This document shows, in pieces, positions 41,728-50,637 of a stretch of DNA of 64,000 bases (position 1 is its first letter; every line of letters begins with the position of its first letter). The notes below the pieces were generated by a model. That model was given only the letters and a program-made list of their open reading frames with translations. It did no database searches and was not told where the DNA came from. The DNA comes from Iodobacter violaceini (GTDB taxonomy: Bacteria; Pseudomonadota; Gammaproteobacteria; Burkholderiales; Chitinibacteraceae), in NCBI RefSeq assembly GCF_011601265.1, contig NZ_JAAOLX010000015.1, positions 1 to 64,000 on the forward strand. The letters are read 5' to 3'. Position numbers and translations under genes: made by a program.

Positions 41728-44700
41728 TTAAGCCAGATTTAATGCGGGCAAAGCCTTGACGATTTTCATTGTTTTTAGCGATACCGTTACCACGCGCAAG
41801 AATAGCTCTAGCGGGTAGCGGGGGTTATTCATGGTGTCGCAGGCCCAATCGTTTGCGTCGTTCACAATACCGCTGTCTTTATGCGTGCTCACGCATTGGC
41901 GCTCTACTACCCAATCCAAAGCCGGTTTGCCGTTCACCACATAGTCATACGCTTCCAATGGAATACCCGTAAGGGTGATTTTATGGTTGTAATGCAGCGT
42001 GCTTAAATCTTTATCTTTGCCCTTCTTGCCGTACTTCATTTTCTCCACACGGTAATCCGTAGCGCTGAGGGTTAAATCCAGACCTTGGGCGGGGTACATC
42101 GGCACGGTTTCATAATCCAGATGCAAGACCGCCAATTGCCGCCCTGCCTGACTAAAAGCCCAAAAATCAGCCGCTGTTTTTACACAAGGAATACGTGGCA
42201 ATTCTTTGCTTAGATTATCGGCATAGCGATCACGGTAATCAGGTGAGTGCAACAAGCCGTAAACATAATAGAAAATATCTTCTTTAATGAGTTTTTCATC
42301 AGGATAAGCCGCAAGGAAATGCGCCAAGCCTTCGTCGGTGATGGCGTCTTTCTTGGTGTAGCCTTGGCTACTTTCCTCAACTACTTGCTCATCAAGATCT
42401 GCAAGTATATCTCCTTGCTGGGCATCTGCTTCTGCAGTTTTATTAGCTTGTGCTTCGTAGAGATAGAGTGGGAAGCATTGACCCTTTGAAATCATTTCTA
42501 AGTCAGGCAATTGGTTGGATATAAATGCACAAAAATCTTTACTCGACCCACGACCTGTTGCACAAATAACTAAATTTCCACCACCATCGATTGGAAAAAG
42601 CTTAGGCATCTGATAAACCATATCATTCATATATTTATCAAAATAAGCATAAGATTTTGTAAAGGGACGATAGAGGGATGAAACTAATGCGGACTTCCTA
42701 AATTCATGCTGAATGAATCTAGCAAGATCATTTTTTAGTCCTCGATTCCAACTAATTTTTGTTGTATCCGTACTTGCAATAGCATCTGGATCAGGGTACT
42801 GATCTTTTGTTTTCCCTTCGCATCTTTCTTTATATTTCAAAACTTCGCCATTATAGAAATCAATCATTGATTTCATATTGATTGCGAGGCTCTGCTTCGA
42901 GGCGTTATAGCACCATGCATCGCGGTTTGTTTTTACGCCATTAGAGTAATTTTTGAAGATGGTCACAGAAGACTGATCAAGTTTATCTCCTAGTGCAATG
43001 AACTTTGTAAAACTATCATCGCGTTGTTTTATCCAATCACCATATTCATCAGGGGTGATTTTTTTCCAGCGATCTGCAATCGTGATTCCTTCAATATTTT
43101 TAAAATCCGAAATTATGCCTAACTTTTGCTGTTGACTGAGATAGTCACCAATATCATGCCAATAGATTTGCCCCTGTTGCTCAGCTTGTGGATTTTTAAC
43201 TAATAAAGTGATCGCAATCGGCGCACGACTACCACTACCAAAAATCTTGCCACCTTCTTTGCGAGACTGCTCGCCAGAAGTTCGCTGATTTCCACGCAAA
43301 TGAAAGACGTAAAGGCTGCTAAATTCATCAGCCAAACATTTACGTAGCCCATCGGCAGTATTTGCCTCTAAAAACCCAGCATTGGTCACAAAGCCAATTA
43401 CACCGCTATCACCAAGGCGATCAGAAGCCCAACGAATCGCCCGAATATAGGAGTCATAAAGTGCATTTTTATTTGTCGCCGTTGAGCGAGCAGCATAGCT
43501 TTCACGAATTGCACTATCCAGCACGGGATAAGCCACATTCTGATTATTGTCGTTGGCGCTATCCTGCCCAGCCGAATAAGGCGGATTACCAATAATCACC
43601 CGTATATCCAATGCCTTTTGCTTTTTACGCCTTGCGCTGTTATCTACTAAAAGCTGGTCTACCAAATCCTCCTTTTCATACATCTGAAAAGTATCAGTCA
43701 AGCAAATGCCTTCAAATGGCACATAGTCGCCACCGACAATGCTGTGATAAACCGCTTCGATATTAATAGCGGCAATATAATAGGCCAGCAGCACAATTTC
43801 ATTGGCATGGATTTGGCCTTTGTATTTGGCTTGCAATTGCTCTTTAGAAATTAAGCCACTTTGCAGCAGGCGGGTAATAAATGTGCCCGTACCGGTAAAT
43901 GGGTCAATAATATGCACGCCGTCAGAACCCAAGCTTTGGCCGAATTCTGTTTTTAGAATGTGATCTACGCTATGGATAATAAAATCCACCACTTCGACTG
44001 GCGTATAGACAATACCCAAGCGCTCGGTCATACGTGGGAAGGCGTTTTTAAAGAATTTTTCGTAAAGCTCAACAATGATTTTTTGCTTACCATTGGCGTT
44101 TTCAATGCCTTCGGCGCGCTGTTTTACGCTATGGTAAAAGCGCTCTAGCGTATCGGCTTCTTTATCTAAACGATGCTCTTGCAAGATATCGAGCACGGCT
44201 TGCATGGCGCAAGACATCGGGTTGTTAGAGGCAAAGCTGTAATCACTGAATAGCGCATCAAATACCGGCTTGGTAATTAAATGCTGGGCCAGCATTTCTA
44301 CCACTTCGGCATCGCTGATGCTGTCGTTTAGATCGTCGCGTAATTCATTGGCAAAGGCGTAAAAAGCCTCGCGCTCTTTGATATTTTCTGTGTTTTCAAT
44401 AATGGTGGTAATGCGGGTAATGTGGGTGCGGGCAATCTTGGCAATATCATTCGCCCAGTCTTCCCAGTGATGGCGATTGCCGCATTTTTGCACGACTTTG
44501 GCGTAAATAGCCCGTTCAATTTCACCAATCTCGAATTGCAATTCTGCCTGATCTTCTTTGCTATATTTGGGCACAGCCTCGCCAATCTTATATTCCCTTT
44601 TACCCGCGTCTTTATTGCTAGTGCCGGTCGATTTTTTATCTTTTTTAGTGATTTTATCGGTAATGGAGATGACTTCCATTTTGGAGGTATCACGGCCAAT

Positions 44701-46662
44701 TAAATCCAGCTTATTCACCATCGCATCAAAGCGATCATCGTGCGAGCGCAGGGCTTGCAGCACTTGCCAGACTACCTTGTAAGTCTTGTTATCATCTAAG
44801 GCATCATGCGCCTCTACACCAGCAGGAATTACCACCGGCAAGATGACATAGCCGCGTGTCTTGCCCTCTGCCAGCCGCATTACACGGCCAACCGATTGCA
44901 CTACATCAACCTGAGAATTGCGCGGGGTAAGAAAGAGCACGGCATCCAGAGCGGGCACATCCACACCTTCGGATAGGCAACGGACATTGCTGAGAATACG
45001 GCAGGTGTTATCTGGCGTTTCTGCTTTTAGCCACGATAATCTTTCTGCTTTTTGGCTGGCATTCATGCCGCCATCAACGTGCTCGGCTTCGCATTGCAAA
45101 GTGACCGAAGCGTTGTCTTCTGCAAATTCTTGCTCTTTGTAAGCCTCTACCACGCTGGAAAACATGCTGGCGATGTTTTTAGAGCTGACCTTATGTGTTC
45201 TGCTGGTGGTGCTGGCTTCAATCACTTGGCAAAAAGCCAAGGCACGGCGCATTGGATTGGCATCATCCAATAAATCCGCTTGGGTATCTTGCTTAGATAA
45301 GCCTTTCCAGCAGCCAATAATCTTTGCGGCATCGTCTACTTTTAACTGGTTATCATCGCTGGCGAGCAGCTTTTGCAAACTGCGGCTGATGTGGGCTTCA
45401 TCGACGGCTAAAACCAGCACCTTGTAATCGACCAAAAGCTTTTGGCGCACGGCTTCAGAAAAATTGATCACATACAACTCTTTGCCATACAGGGCTTCAT
45501 CATCCATAGAGCAGAGAGCAACGCTGTCTTTTTCTGCGGATGCTTTGGCGCTATCGCCATAAATGCGCGGTGTGGCGGTCATATACAGGCGTTTGGCCGC
45601 TTTGATAAAGTCAGCGTCATGTACTTTTACAAAATTTGATTCGTCCGCATCACCAAAAGTAGCGCCGGTGGTGCGATGCGCCTCATCGCAAATAATTAAA
45701 TCAAAATCGGCCAGCGCGTGTTCTTTTTGCGCCTTGCTGATTACTTCAATAGATTGGTAAGTCGAGAAAACCACGCTCATATGACGGGCATCGTGGCGCT
45801 TCGCCACTTCAAGCGCTAAGCGGGCTGGCTCGGTTGTGGCTGGGTAACGCAGCTCATGGGTAAAGGTTTGCACCACGTCATCATCTTTTTTACGCTGTTT
45901 ACCCACATCACTATCAGAACAAACAGCGAAGCTATGCAATGGCGTTACGCTTTCTTGTGTCCATTCGGTGAGCGTTTGCGAGAGCAAAGACAGACTAGGC
46001 ACTAAAAATAAAACCCGCTTGCCCGTGCCTGCCAGCTTTTCAGCAATCTTTAAGCTGGTAAAGGTTTTACCTGTACCGCAAGCCATGATGAGCTTGCCTC
46101 GGTCTGCATCTTGCAAGCCTCTTTCTGCACCGGCCAAAGCGCCTTCTTGATGTGGACGCAATTGCTTTTTAACTTTGAGTACCGGCACAGCGGCTTCTGG
46201 CTGGTACTGTGCCCAATCAATCTGGCTATTTTCTAAATCTTGTAAATCAATTTTACTTACCGGCGGGTGCTGATTTTGCAATGCATCTTCAGCATTCACG
46301 CCCCAATGATTGGTGGTCGTGATAATCACGCGGTGGCTAAATGTTTTTTTGCCAGAGGCGGTAAAAAAGCTATCAATATCTGACTTTTGTACACGGTAAT
46401 CAGGCGCGTAAAATTTGCACTGAATGGCATGAAACTCGCCCGTACCGTGAGTTTCTGCCACCAAATCAATACCGGTATCCCGCTTATCTAAAGCTTGCTC
46501 ATCAGCCCAAGCTGAATACGTCCACACCTTGCTGTAAAGATCACGGTAAGTGGCTTCATTTCGCAAGTAGCAACAAATCAACTCCTCAAAATAAGTCCCT
46601 TTTTCACGTTGTGTTTCTGAGGCTTGACGATAAGTTGAGAGTAGCGTTTGTAAGGGGGTCAT
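41728..46662 (-). CDS. Type ISP-like restriction-modification enzyme
   Basis: A 1644-residue single-chain enzyme combining nuclease, helicase and methyltransferase, as in Type ISP systems (LlaGI/LlaBIII class). An Mrr-like nuclease at the N-terminus has Asp66 (TGIDLVAE) and the Q-x-K motif (AIQCKFY, 81-83). A SF2 helicase has ACGTGKT (194-200), DEAH (326-329), and motif VI QSVGRVMRL (589-597). A gamma-class N6-adenine methyltransferase has PFTGTGTF (921-928) and NPPY (1026-1029). The C-terminal 500 residues are the target-recognition part. It would methylate one strand of an asymmetric site and cut unmodified phage DNA after translocation. No separate modification gene is needed. It is the last gene before the right island end. 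Confidence 0.9.
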   Translation of the reverse strand: MTPLQTLLSTYRQASETQREKGTYFEELICCYLRNEATYRDLYSKVWTYSAWADEQALDKRDTGIDLVAETHGTGEFHAIQCKFYAPDYRVQKSDIDSFFTASGKKTFSHRVIITTTNHWGVNAEDALQNQHPPVSKIDLQDLENSQIDWAQYQPEAAVPVLKVKKQLRPHQEGALAGAERGLQDADRGKLIMACGTGKTFTSLKIAEKLAGTGKRVLFLVPSLSLLSQTLTEWTQESVTPLHSFAVCSDSDVGKQRKKDDDVVQTFTHELRYPATTEPARLALEVAKRHDARHMSVVFSTYQSIEVISKAQKEHALADFDLIICDEAHRTTGATFGDADESNFVKVHDADFIKAAKRLYMTATPRIYGDSAKASAEKDSVALCSMDDEALYGKELYVINFSEAVRQKLLVDYKVLVLAVDEAHISRSLQKLLASDDNQLKVDDAAKIIGCWKGLSKQDTQADLLDDANPMRRALAFCQVIEASTTSRTHKVSSKNIASMFSSVVEAYKEQEFAEDNASVTLQCEAEHVDGGMNASQKAERLSWLKAETPDNTCRILSNVRCLSEGVDVPALDAVLFLTPRNSQVDVVQSVGRVMRLAEGKTRGYVILPVVIPAGVEAHDALDDNKTYKVVWQVLQALRSHDDRFDAMVNKLDLIGRDTSKMEVISITDKITKKDKKSTGTSNKDAGKREYKIGEAVPKYSKEDQAELQFEIGEIERAIYAKVVQKCGNRHHWEDWANDIAKIARTHITRITTIIENTENIKEREAFYAFANELRDDLNDSISDAEVVEMLAQHLITKPVFDALFSDYSFASNNPMSCAMQAVLDILQEHRLDKEADTLERFYHSVKQRAEGIENANGKQKIIVELYEKFFKNAFPRMTERLGIVYTPVEVVDFIIHSVDHILKTEFGQSLGSDGVHIIDPFTGTGTFITRLLQSGLISKEQLQAKYKGQIHANEIVLLAYYIAAINIEAVYHSIVGGDYVPFEGICLTDTFQMYEKEDLVDQLLVDNSARRKKQKALDIRVIIGNPPYSAGQDSANDNNQNVAYPVLDSAIRESYAARSTATNKNALYDSYIRAIRWASDRLGDSGVIGFVTNAGFLEANTADGLRKCLADEFSSLYVFHLRGNQRTSGEQSRKEGGKIFGSGSRAPIAITLLVKNPQAEQQGQIYWHDIGDYLSQQQKLGIISDFKNIEGITIADRWKKITPDEYGDWIKQRDDSFTKFIALGDKLDQSSVTIFKNYSNGVKTNRDAWCYNASKQSLAINMKSMIDFYNGEVLKYKERCEGKTKDQYPDPDAIASTDTTKISWNRGLKNDLARFIQHEFRKSALVSSLYRPFTKSYAYFDKYMNDMVYQMPKLFPIDGGGNLVICATGRGSSKDFCAFISNQLPDLEMISKGQCFPLYLYEAQANKTAEADAQQGDILADLDEQVVEESSQGYTKKDAITDEGLAHFLAAYPDEKLIKEDIFYYVYGLLHSPDYRDRYADNLSKELPRIPCVKTAADFWAFSQAGRQLAVLHLDYETVPMYPAQGLDLTLSATDYRVEKMKYGKKGKDKDLSTLHYNHKITLTGIPLEAYDYVVNGKPALDWVVERQCVSTHKDSGIVNDANDWACDTMNNPRYPLELFLRVVTVSLKTMKIVKALPALNLA

Positions 46663-46823
46663 TTTCTTGGGCTTCTAGGGGATTGGGTCAGTCGTTTGCG
46701 GGGCGAAAGCTGCAAATATGCTGCATATCTAAAGTGCCGACATATTAAAGCAAGGACTTGGTTTTGGGGGCGATTCTGCTGGGAAAAGTGACTTTCAAAA
46801 AGAGAAGTGATCGTATCAAGCAG

Positions 46824-46893
46824 CGGTACTTTGCCCCAAAGCCTGATTTGATAAAAGTACCGCTTAAAGTACCGCCAAAGTACCGGGTACTTT
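46824..46893. repeat. AAAGTACCG repeat cluster
   Basis: Three direct AAAGTACCG copies at 46854, 46866 and 46877 are spaced 12 and 11 bp. One inverted copy CGGTACTTT is at 46824-46832, and an inverted half GTACTTTT follows at 46887. About one helical turn between copies suggests protein binding on one face of the DNA. The cluster lies upstream of the restriction gene start (46662). Confidence 0.65.
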
Positions 46894-47200
46894 TCAGGGA
46901 AAACATATGCACAAGCAATAAATGGGATAAACGGGCTATATTATCAGAGGTAAAAAAATACTATTTAGTATATAAAAAAAACAAATAACAGCCCAATTCT
47001 TAGCTTTACATTTCCAATTAAAACAATAAGTTAAAGGCATAGAGTGGTTCACAGCACATTTATTGAGATGCGCATAATCCGCTGTTTACTGTGGATAAGC
47101 ACAGCCATCGCATCAAAGAATGGTGCCTGCCCGTTAGCCAACTAATCACAGCTTCCAGGTAAATGCAGAAGCCTGCAGAGCAGTATTTTTCAGGCCTTTA

Positions 47201-47214
47201 CGCGTGCGCACGCG
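47201..47214. repeat. 14-bp perfect palindrome
   Basis: CGCGTGCGCACGCG is its own reverse complement, in a gene-free part of the island. No second copy was noticed in the window. Confidence 0.5.
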
Positions 47215-47540
47215 AGGCAGGGTACTGCGGCATGCTCAGCCGGATCTGGAGTAAGCATTTTTCAGCGCCCAATGACTGCTAAATTGCTTTCCATTCACTT
47301 CAGTAAGTTTGGGCACTCCCATACACGCCAGGATCAGGACTCAGACGTTTTCGGGTAAATTTAAAACGCCCATGATCTCAGACAAAAAGTAGACAATGCT
47401 CAACTAAGAAAGAGGCCTGATGGCAGATCGCTCAAAAAATAGCAGCGACTGACGTATAAGTACTACGATTTTTTTGCACTTAAAGTGATTATCAATCGGG
47501 GAAAAGAAAAAGTGAGCTTGCTACAGCAAAAAAACAGACT

Positions 47541-47561
47541 GTAACCATAACTGTAACCATA
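47541..47561 (+). promoter_or_regulatory. Pair of GTAACCATA repeats, right end
   Basis: GTAACCATA occurs at 47541-47549 and 47553-47561, 12 bp apart as at the left end, 55 bp from the attR repeat. They are probable integrase arm sites. Both pairs have the same orientation and both begin ACTGTAACCATAA. Confidence 0.7.
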
Positions 47562-47615
47562 AACTGCTTTTTTGCAGTGAATGCAAGCAGTGATAATAGC
47601 TAAGTACTTGATTTG

Positions 47616-47668
47616 GTTGGTGCGCCCAGTAGGAATCGAACCTACGACCTTCAGCTTCGGAAACTGAC
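47616..47668 (-). repeat. attR: 3' end of intact tRNA-Arg, island right boundary
   Basis: The 47 bp at 47616-47662 are identical to attL (23563-23609); the repeat extends to 53 bp with one mismatch. This copy is inside the complete tRNA gene, so the tRNA stays functional after integration. Confidence 0.92.
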
Positions 47669-47694
47669 ACTCTATCCAACTGAGCTATGAGCGC
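47618..47694 (-). tRNA. tRNA-Arg(CCG)
   Basis: A complete 77-nt tRNA on the minus strand, including an encoded CCA. Acceptor GCGCTCA pairs with TGGGCGC (one G-T). The D arm contains AGCTCAGTTGGATAGAG, the anticodon loop reads TTCCGAA with anticodon CCG, and the T arm has GGTTCGATTCC. The anticodon stem has one wobble pair (TCAGT/GCTGA). The left attachment copy differs at one base in this stem. The gene is the integration site of the 24-kb island. Confidence 0.95.
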
Positions 47695-47840
47695 ACGACA
47701 GGAAGGACCGCATAATAACGTGTTTATGCGCCCCAGTCTACGTGCAGGCTTTGTTCCTTGCTGCAAAATGTCGGTATAATCACCCTCAATCGTATATGGT
47801 TTTATTTCCAACTCATGAACTTACATAAAAAGGGATGACA

Positions 47841-48590
47841 ATGAGCGGTAGCAGCGTGAAAGCGTCAAAGGGCATTGCTGGCATGATTCTGGCGGCAGTG
47901 ATTGGGGTGCCGCTATTTGTTTATCTGCTTATCAAGCTGTTTACGTCAGGCAGTGGTGTTGATATCACTCGCTCGACCATGACGACTGAGGCAGTTTCAG
48001 CGCGCTTGCAGCCAGTGGGCAGCATCAAGATTGTAGATGGTGGCCCTCCCGGATCAAAAAGCGGTAAAGCGGTTTACGAAGCAGTCTGTGTTTCCTGTCA
48101 TGGCACTGGCCTGGCCGGTGCACCAAAGTTTGCTGATGCAGGTGCCTGGGGTGCCCGTATTTCTAAAGGCTTTGAAACACTCTGGACTCATGCGATCAAA
48201 GGCTTTAACGCCATGCCGGTTAAAGGTGGCGCAGCTGATTTAACAGATGACGAAGTCAAGCGTGCCGTGGCCTATATGGCAAATGCCGGTGGCGCTAAGT
48301 TTGAAGAACCTAAAGTGGAAGGCGCAGCAGCTGGCGGCGCGGTTGACCCAGCGACTAAAGGCAAAGAAATTTACGATTCAGTATGTATGGCTTGCCATGC
48401 AGCGGGTCTGGCAGGCGCGCCTAAGTTTGGCGATAAAGCAGCATGGGCTCCACGCTTGAAAGATGGTGTTGACAGCGCGATTGCAATTGCAACAAAAGGC
48501 CTGAACGCGATGCCACCGAAAGGCGGTTATAGCGGCTCTGATGCAGAATTTACTGCAGCTGCGCAGTATCTGATCAATAGCAGCAAGTAA
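47841..48590 (+). CDS. Diheme cytochrome c5-like protein
   Basis: A 249-residue membrane-anchored cytochrome with two c-type heme sites, VCVSCHGTGLAGAPKF and VCMACHAAGLAGAPKF, in two tandem cytochrome c5-like domains. Each domain has a later Met (FNAMPVKGG, LNAMPPKGG) as the second iron ligand. The N-terminus is one membrane anchor (AGMILAAVIGVPLFVYLLIK). It would pass electrons to a terminal oxidase or reductase in the periplasm. Start is ATG 47841 with AAGGG 7 nt upstream; ATG 47835 is too close to it. The two domains are very similar, showing duplication. A strong terminator follows. Confidence 0.9.
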   Translation: MSGSSVKASKGIAGMILAAVIGVPLFVYLLIKLFTSGSGVDITRSTMTTEAVSARLQPVGSIKIVDGGPPGSKSGKAVYEAVCVSCHGTGLAGAPKFADAGAWGARISKGFETLWTHAIKGFNAMPVKGGAADLTDDEVKRAVAYMANAGGAKFEEPKVEGAAAGGAVDPATKGKEIYDSVCMACHAAGLAGAPKFGDKAAWAPRLKDGVDSAIAIATKGLNAMPPKGGYSGSDAEFTAAAQYLINSSK

Positions 48591-48607
48591 GCTTGCTGTC
48601 TGGAAAT

Positions 48608-48638
48608 AAAAAGCGGGCATTGATTGCCCGCTTTTTTT
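48608..48638. terminator. Terminator after the cytochrome gene
   Basis: AAGCGGGCA (48611-48619) pairs with TGCCCGCTT (48625-48633) around TTGAT, followed by a run of T. Confidence 0.88.
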
Positions 48639-48749
48639 GCTTACGAGTAATAATTTCCCTTGTTGCTTCCCCTTGCTTCACCGAAAATAACGGCTTCTCT
48701 ATGCCATTGGTTTAATTCGGCAATCGCTCGTTTAAATCTGTATGGCCCG

Positions 48750-48811
48750 CACCGTATTTCTTCCGGGTTTCCGATATGGTGTGATCTGTCAGCCCGTGGT
48801 GTGCAAGGCAC
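48750..48811 (+). promoter_or_regulatory. Structured leader of the SMR exporter gene
   Basis: CACCGTAT (48750-48757) can pair with ATATGGTG (48774-48781), and GTGC (48801-48804) with GCAC (48808-48811). The loop of the second stem contains the AAGG ribosome site of the gene, so folding could affect translation. Guanidine riboswitches precede some SugE/Gdx genes, but the known consensus of those classes is not recognisable here. Confidence 0.35.
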
Positions 48812-48816
48812 TTTTT

Positions 48817-49137
48817 ATGTTTAATTATTGGTTGGTATTAGGTGTTGCTGTATTTACTGAGATTGTCTGGGCTTTATCACTTAAGTATGTTCAATTAAAC
48901 CCCAATCCCTGGGTGATTGCAGGCTCTGTTGCCCTTTCATTTTTAAATATGGCGCTGCTGTCTTATGCAATGAAAGGGATACCTGCAGGTACAGCTTATG
49001 CAATCTGGACTGGCCTTGGCGCTGTGGGTGTAACAATAGGCGGGATTATGTTGTTTGGTGATCCGCTGGGCTCTGTCCGAATTTTCTTTTTATGCCTGAT
49101 TGTCAGCGGCGTAGTCGGCCTGAAAATGGCAAGTTAA
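48817..49137 (+). CDS. SMR-family exporter, SugE/Gdx type
   Basis: A 106-residue four-helix protein of the small multidrug resistance family. Helix 1 has the conserved Glu in VAVFTEIVWALSLKY, like the EVVWAVGLKY of SugE/Gdx guanidinium exporters. Later motifs GIPAGTAYAIWTGLGAVGV and IIVSGVVGLKMAS-like ends are typical. It works as a dimer that swaps protons for guanidinium or small quaternary ammonium compounds. The start at 48817 has AAGG 8 nt upstream; the frame from 48742 adds an unrelated stretch. A perfect terminator hairpin follows. Confidence 0.88.
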   Translation: MFNYWLVLGVAVFTEIVWALSLKYVQLNPNPWVIAGSVALSFLNMALLSYAMKGIPAGTAYAIWTGLGAVGVTIGGIMLFGDPLGSVRIFFLCLIVSGVVGLKMAS

Positions 49138-49141
49138 ATAT

Positions 49142-49175
49142 AAAAAAAGGCCAGCTTAAATAAGCTGGCCTTTTT
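49142..49175. terminator. Terminator between convergent SMR and pepD genes
   Basis: AAGGCCAGCTTA pairs perfectly with TAAGCTGGCCTT, flanked by A and T tracts, so it can serve both convergent genes. Confidence 0.88.
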
Positions 49176-49188
49176 GCATGGCGTTCAC

Positions 49189-50637
49189 TCAGGCTTTTGG
49201 TACTGCAGCCAGGGTATCAACCAGCAATTCCCAGAAAGAGGCCACAGAGGCAATTTCGACGCGCTCATCAGGGGAATGTGCACCGCGGATAGTAGGGCCA
49301 AAAGACACCATATCCATCTTTGGGTAAGCAGCGCCCAATAAGCCGCACTCCAGGCCAGCATGAATAACCTGAACTTTTGGCTTTTCACCATAGCGCTGCT
49401 GATATACGTTTTCTATCAGTGCTAAAGCAGTTGATTTCAGATCAGGCGTCCAGCCAGGATATTCGCCTTCTTCCTCTACCAGACATCCCCCCAGGCGGCC
49501 CACTGCAGTAATGGCATCGGCCAGCTCACGCATGCGGATGTTTTTGAGCGATCTCACCATTAACACGGCCTCAAAGCGGCCATTATCAACACTGACCACG
49601 CCCAGATTATTTGAGGTTTCCACCACGCCGGGTAAAGATTTGCTCCAGCAGCGTACACCATGTGGCAGTGCCAGCAGCATATCCAGCGCCAGCCGGGCAT
49701 GAGCGGCCACCGGCACCAAATCGGCCACCGATGGTTTGAGGGCAATAGATAAATGAGGATCGGTGCCGGCTAATTCATCGCGGAATAAAGCCTGATGACT
49801 ATCCACAATTTCAGCCAGGCGCGGGGCATCGCAAGCAGCTACCGAAATTTTAGCAAAGGCTTCACGCGCCAGGGCATTGCGTAAAGTGCCGCCATTAAAT
49901 GAAACTAATTTGGCCTCAATATCACGGCAGGCTGCATTAATCACGCGTGCCAGCAAGCGAATTGCATTGCCGCGCTCAAGGTGAATATCTACCCCTGAAT
50001 GCCCGCCCACGAGGCCGGTTAAAGAAATTTCAAAAACATCAAAGCCAGCAGCAAGTGGCTCTGTGCTAAGTTTACGCGACAGGCTGATATCCACCCCGCC
50101 CGCACAGCCAACGTAAACTTCGCCCCATTCTTCGGTATCCAGATTCAGGAGCAGCTGGCCTTGCAATATGCCCGGCTCCAGCGCGCGTGCGCCGGTCATA
50201 CCGCTTTCTTCATCAATCGTCAGTAAAACTTCCAGCGGGCCATGAGGTAAATTGCTTTCAAGCATGGCCAGTGCTGCAGCCACACCAATTCCATTATCTG
50301 CGCCCAGGGTTGTCCCTTCGGCATGCACCCAGCCCGCCTCAATACGGGTCTGAATGGGATCTTTCATAAAATCATGGCTATGGCTGGCATTTTTTTGCGC
50401 AACCATATCCAAATGCCCCTGCAAGACCACGCCTTGTCTGTCTTCCATGCCCTCGGAGGCAGGTTTACGGATAATTAAGTTTCCGCCCTTATCCAGCTGT
50501 GCATGCAGGCCACGCGCTGTAGCCCAGGCCTGAATATGATCACGCAGGGCCGATTCATGCCGGGATGGCCGAGGGAAGCGGCAAATCGTATCAAAATGAC
50601 GCCACAATAGGTTTGGAGCAAGATCAGTAATTACCAT
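49189..50637 (-). CDS. pepD: Aminoacyl-histidine dipeptidase (PepD, beta-Ala-His dipeptidase)
   Basis: A 482-residue cytoplasmic M20-family zinc dipeptidase that cleaves Xaa-His dipeptides. Metal and catalytic motifs are LQGHLDMVAQKN (His/Asp), LGADNGIGVAAALAML (bridging Asp) and TIDEESGMTGA (Glu pair), all in the first 150 residues. The dimerisation domain and the last His in FGPTIRGAHSPDERVEI are present. Length is that of PepD proteins. Start is ATG 50637. A long intergenic region lies upstream. It is probably single-gene. Confidence 0.92.
   Translation of the reverse strand: MVITDLAPNLLWRHFDTICRFPRPSRHESALRDHIQAWATARGLHAQLDKGGNLIIRKPASEGMEDRQGVVLQGHLDMVAQKNASHSHDFMKDPIQTRIEAGWVHAEGTTLGADNGIGVAAALAMLESNLPHGPLEVLLTIDEESGMTGARALEPGILQGQLLLNLDTEEWGEVYVGCAGGVDISLSRKLSTEPLAAGFDVFEISLTGLVGGHSGVDIHLERGNAIRLLARVINAACRDIEAKLVSFNGGTLRNALAREAFAKISVAACDAPRLAEIVDSHQALFRDELAGTDPHLSIALKPSVADLVPVAAHARLALDMLLALPHGVRCWSKSLPGVVETSNNLGVVSVDNGRFEAVLMVRSLKNIRMRELADAITAVGRLGGCLVEEEGEYPGWTPDLKSTALALIENVYQQRYGEKPKVQVIHAGLECGLLGAAYPKMDMVSFGPTIRGAHSPDERVEIASVASFWELLVDTLAAVPKA

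Larger units (their letters stand above)
46663..47617. other. Gene-free right end of the island
   Basis: Almost 1 kb without a convincing gene. It contains the AAAGTACCG cluster (46824-46893), a 14-bp perfect palindrome CGCGTGCGCACGCG (47201-47214), the right arm-like repeats (47541-47561) and the boundary repeat. An ORF of 76 codons at 46758-46988 overlaps the repeats and looks spurious. Confidence 0.6.

Noticed and set aside
46758-46988. 76-codon frame upstream of the restriction gene
   Set aside because: Much of it is encoded by the AAAGTACCG repeats and the basic composition follows from AT-rich DNA.
47521-47811. 96-codon frame across the tRNA-Arg gene
   Set aside because: It is a translation of the tRNA and its flank, a common false call.
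48650-48816. Guanidine (ykkC) riboswitch upstream of the SMR gene
   Set aside because: Hairpins are present, but the conserved core of the known classes could not be recognised; kept only as a weak leader structure.
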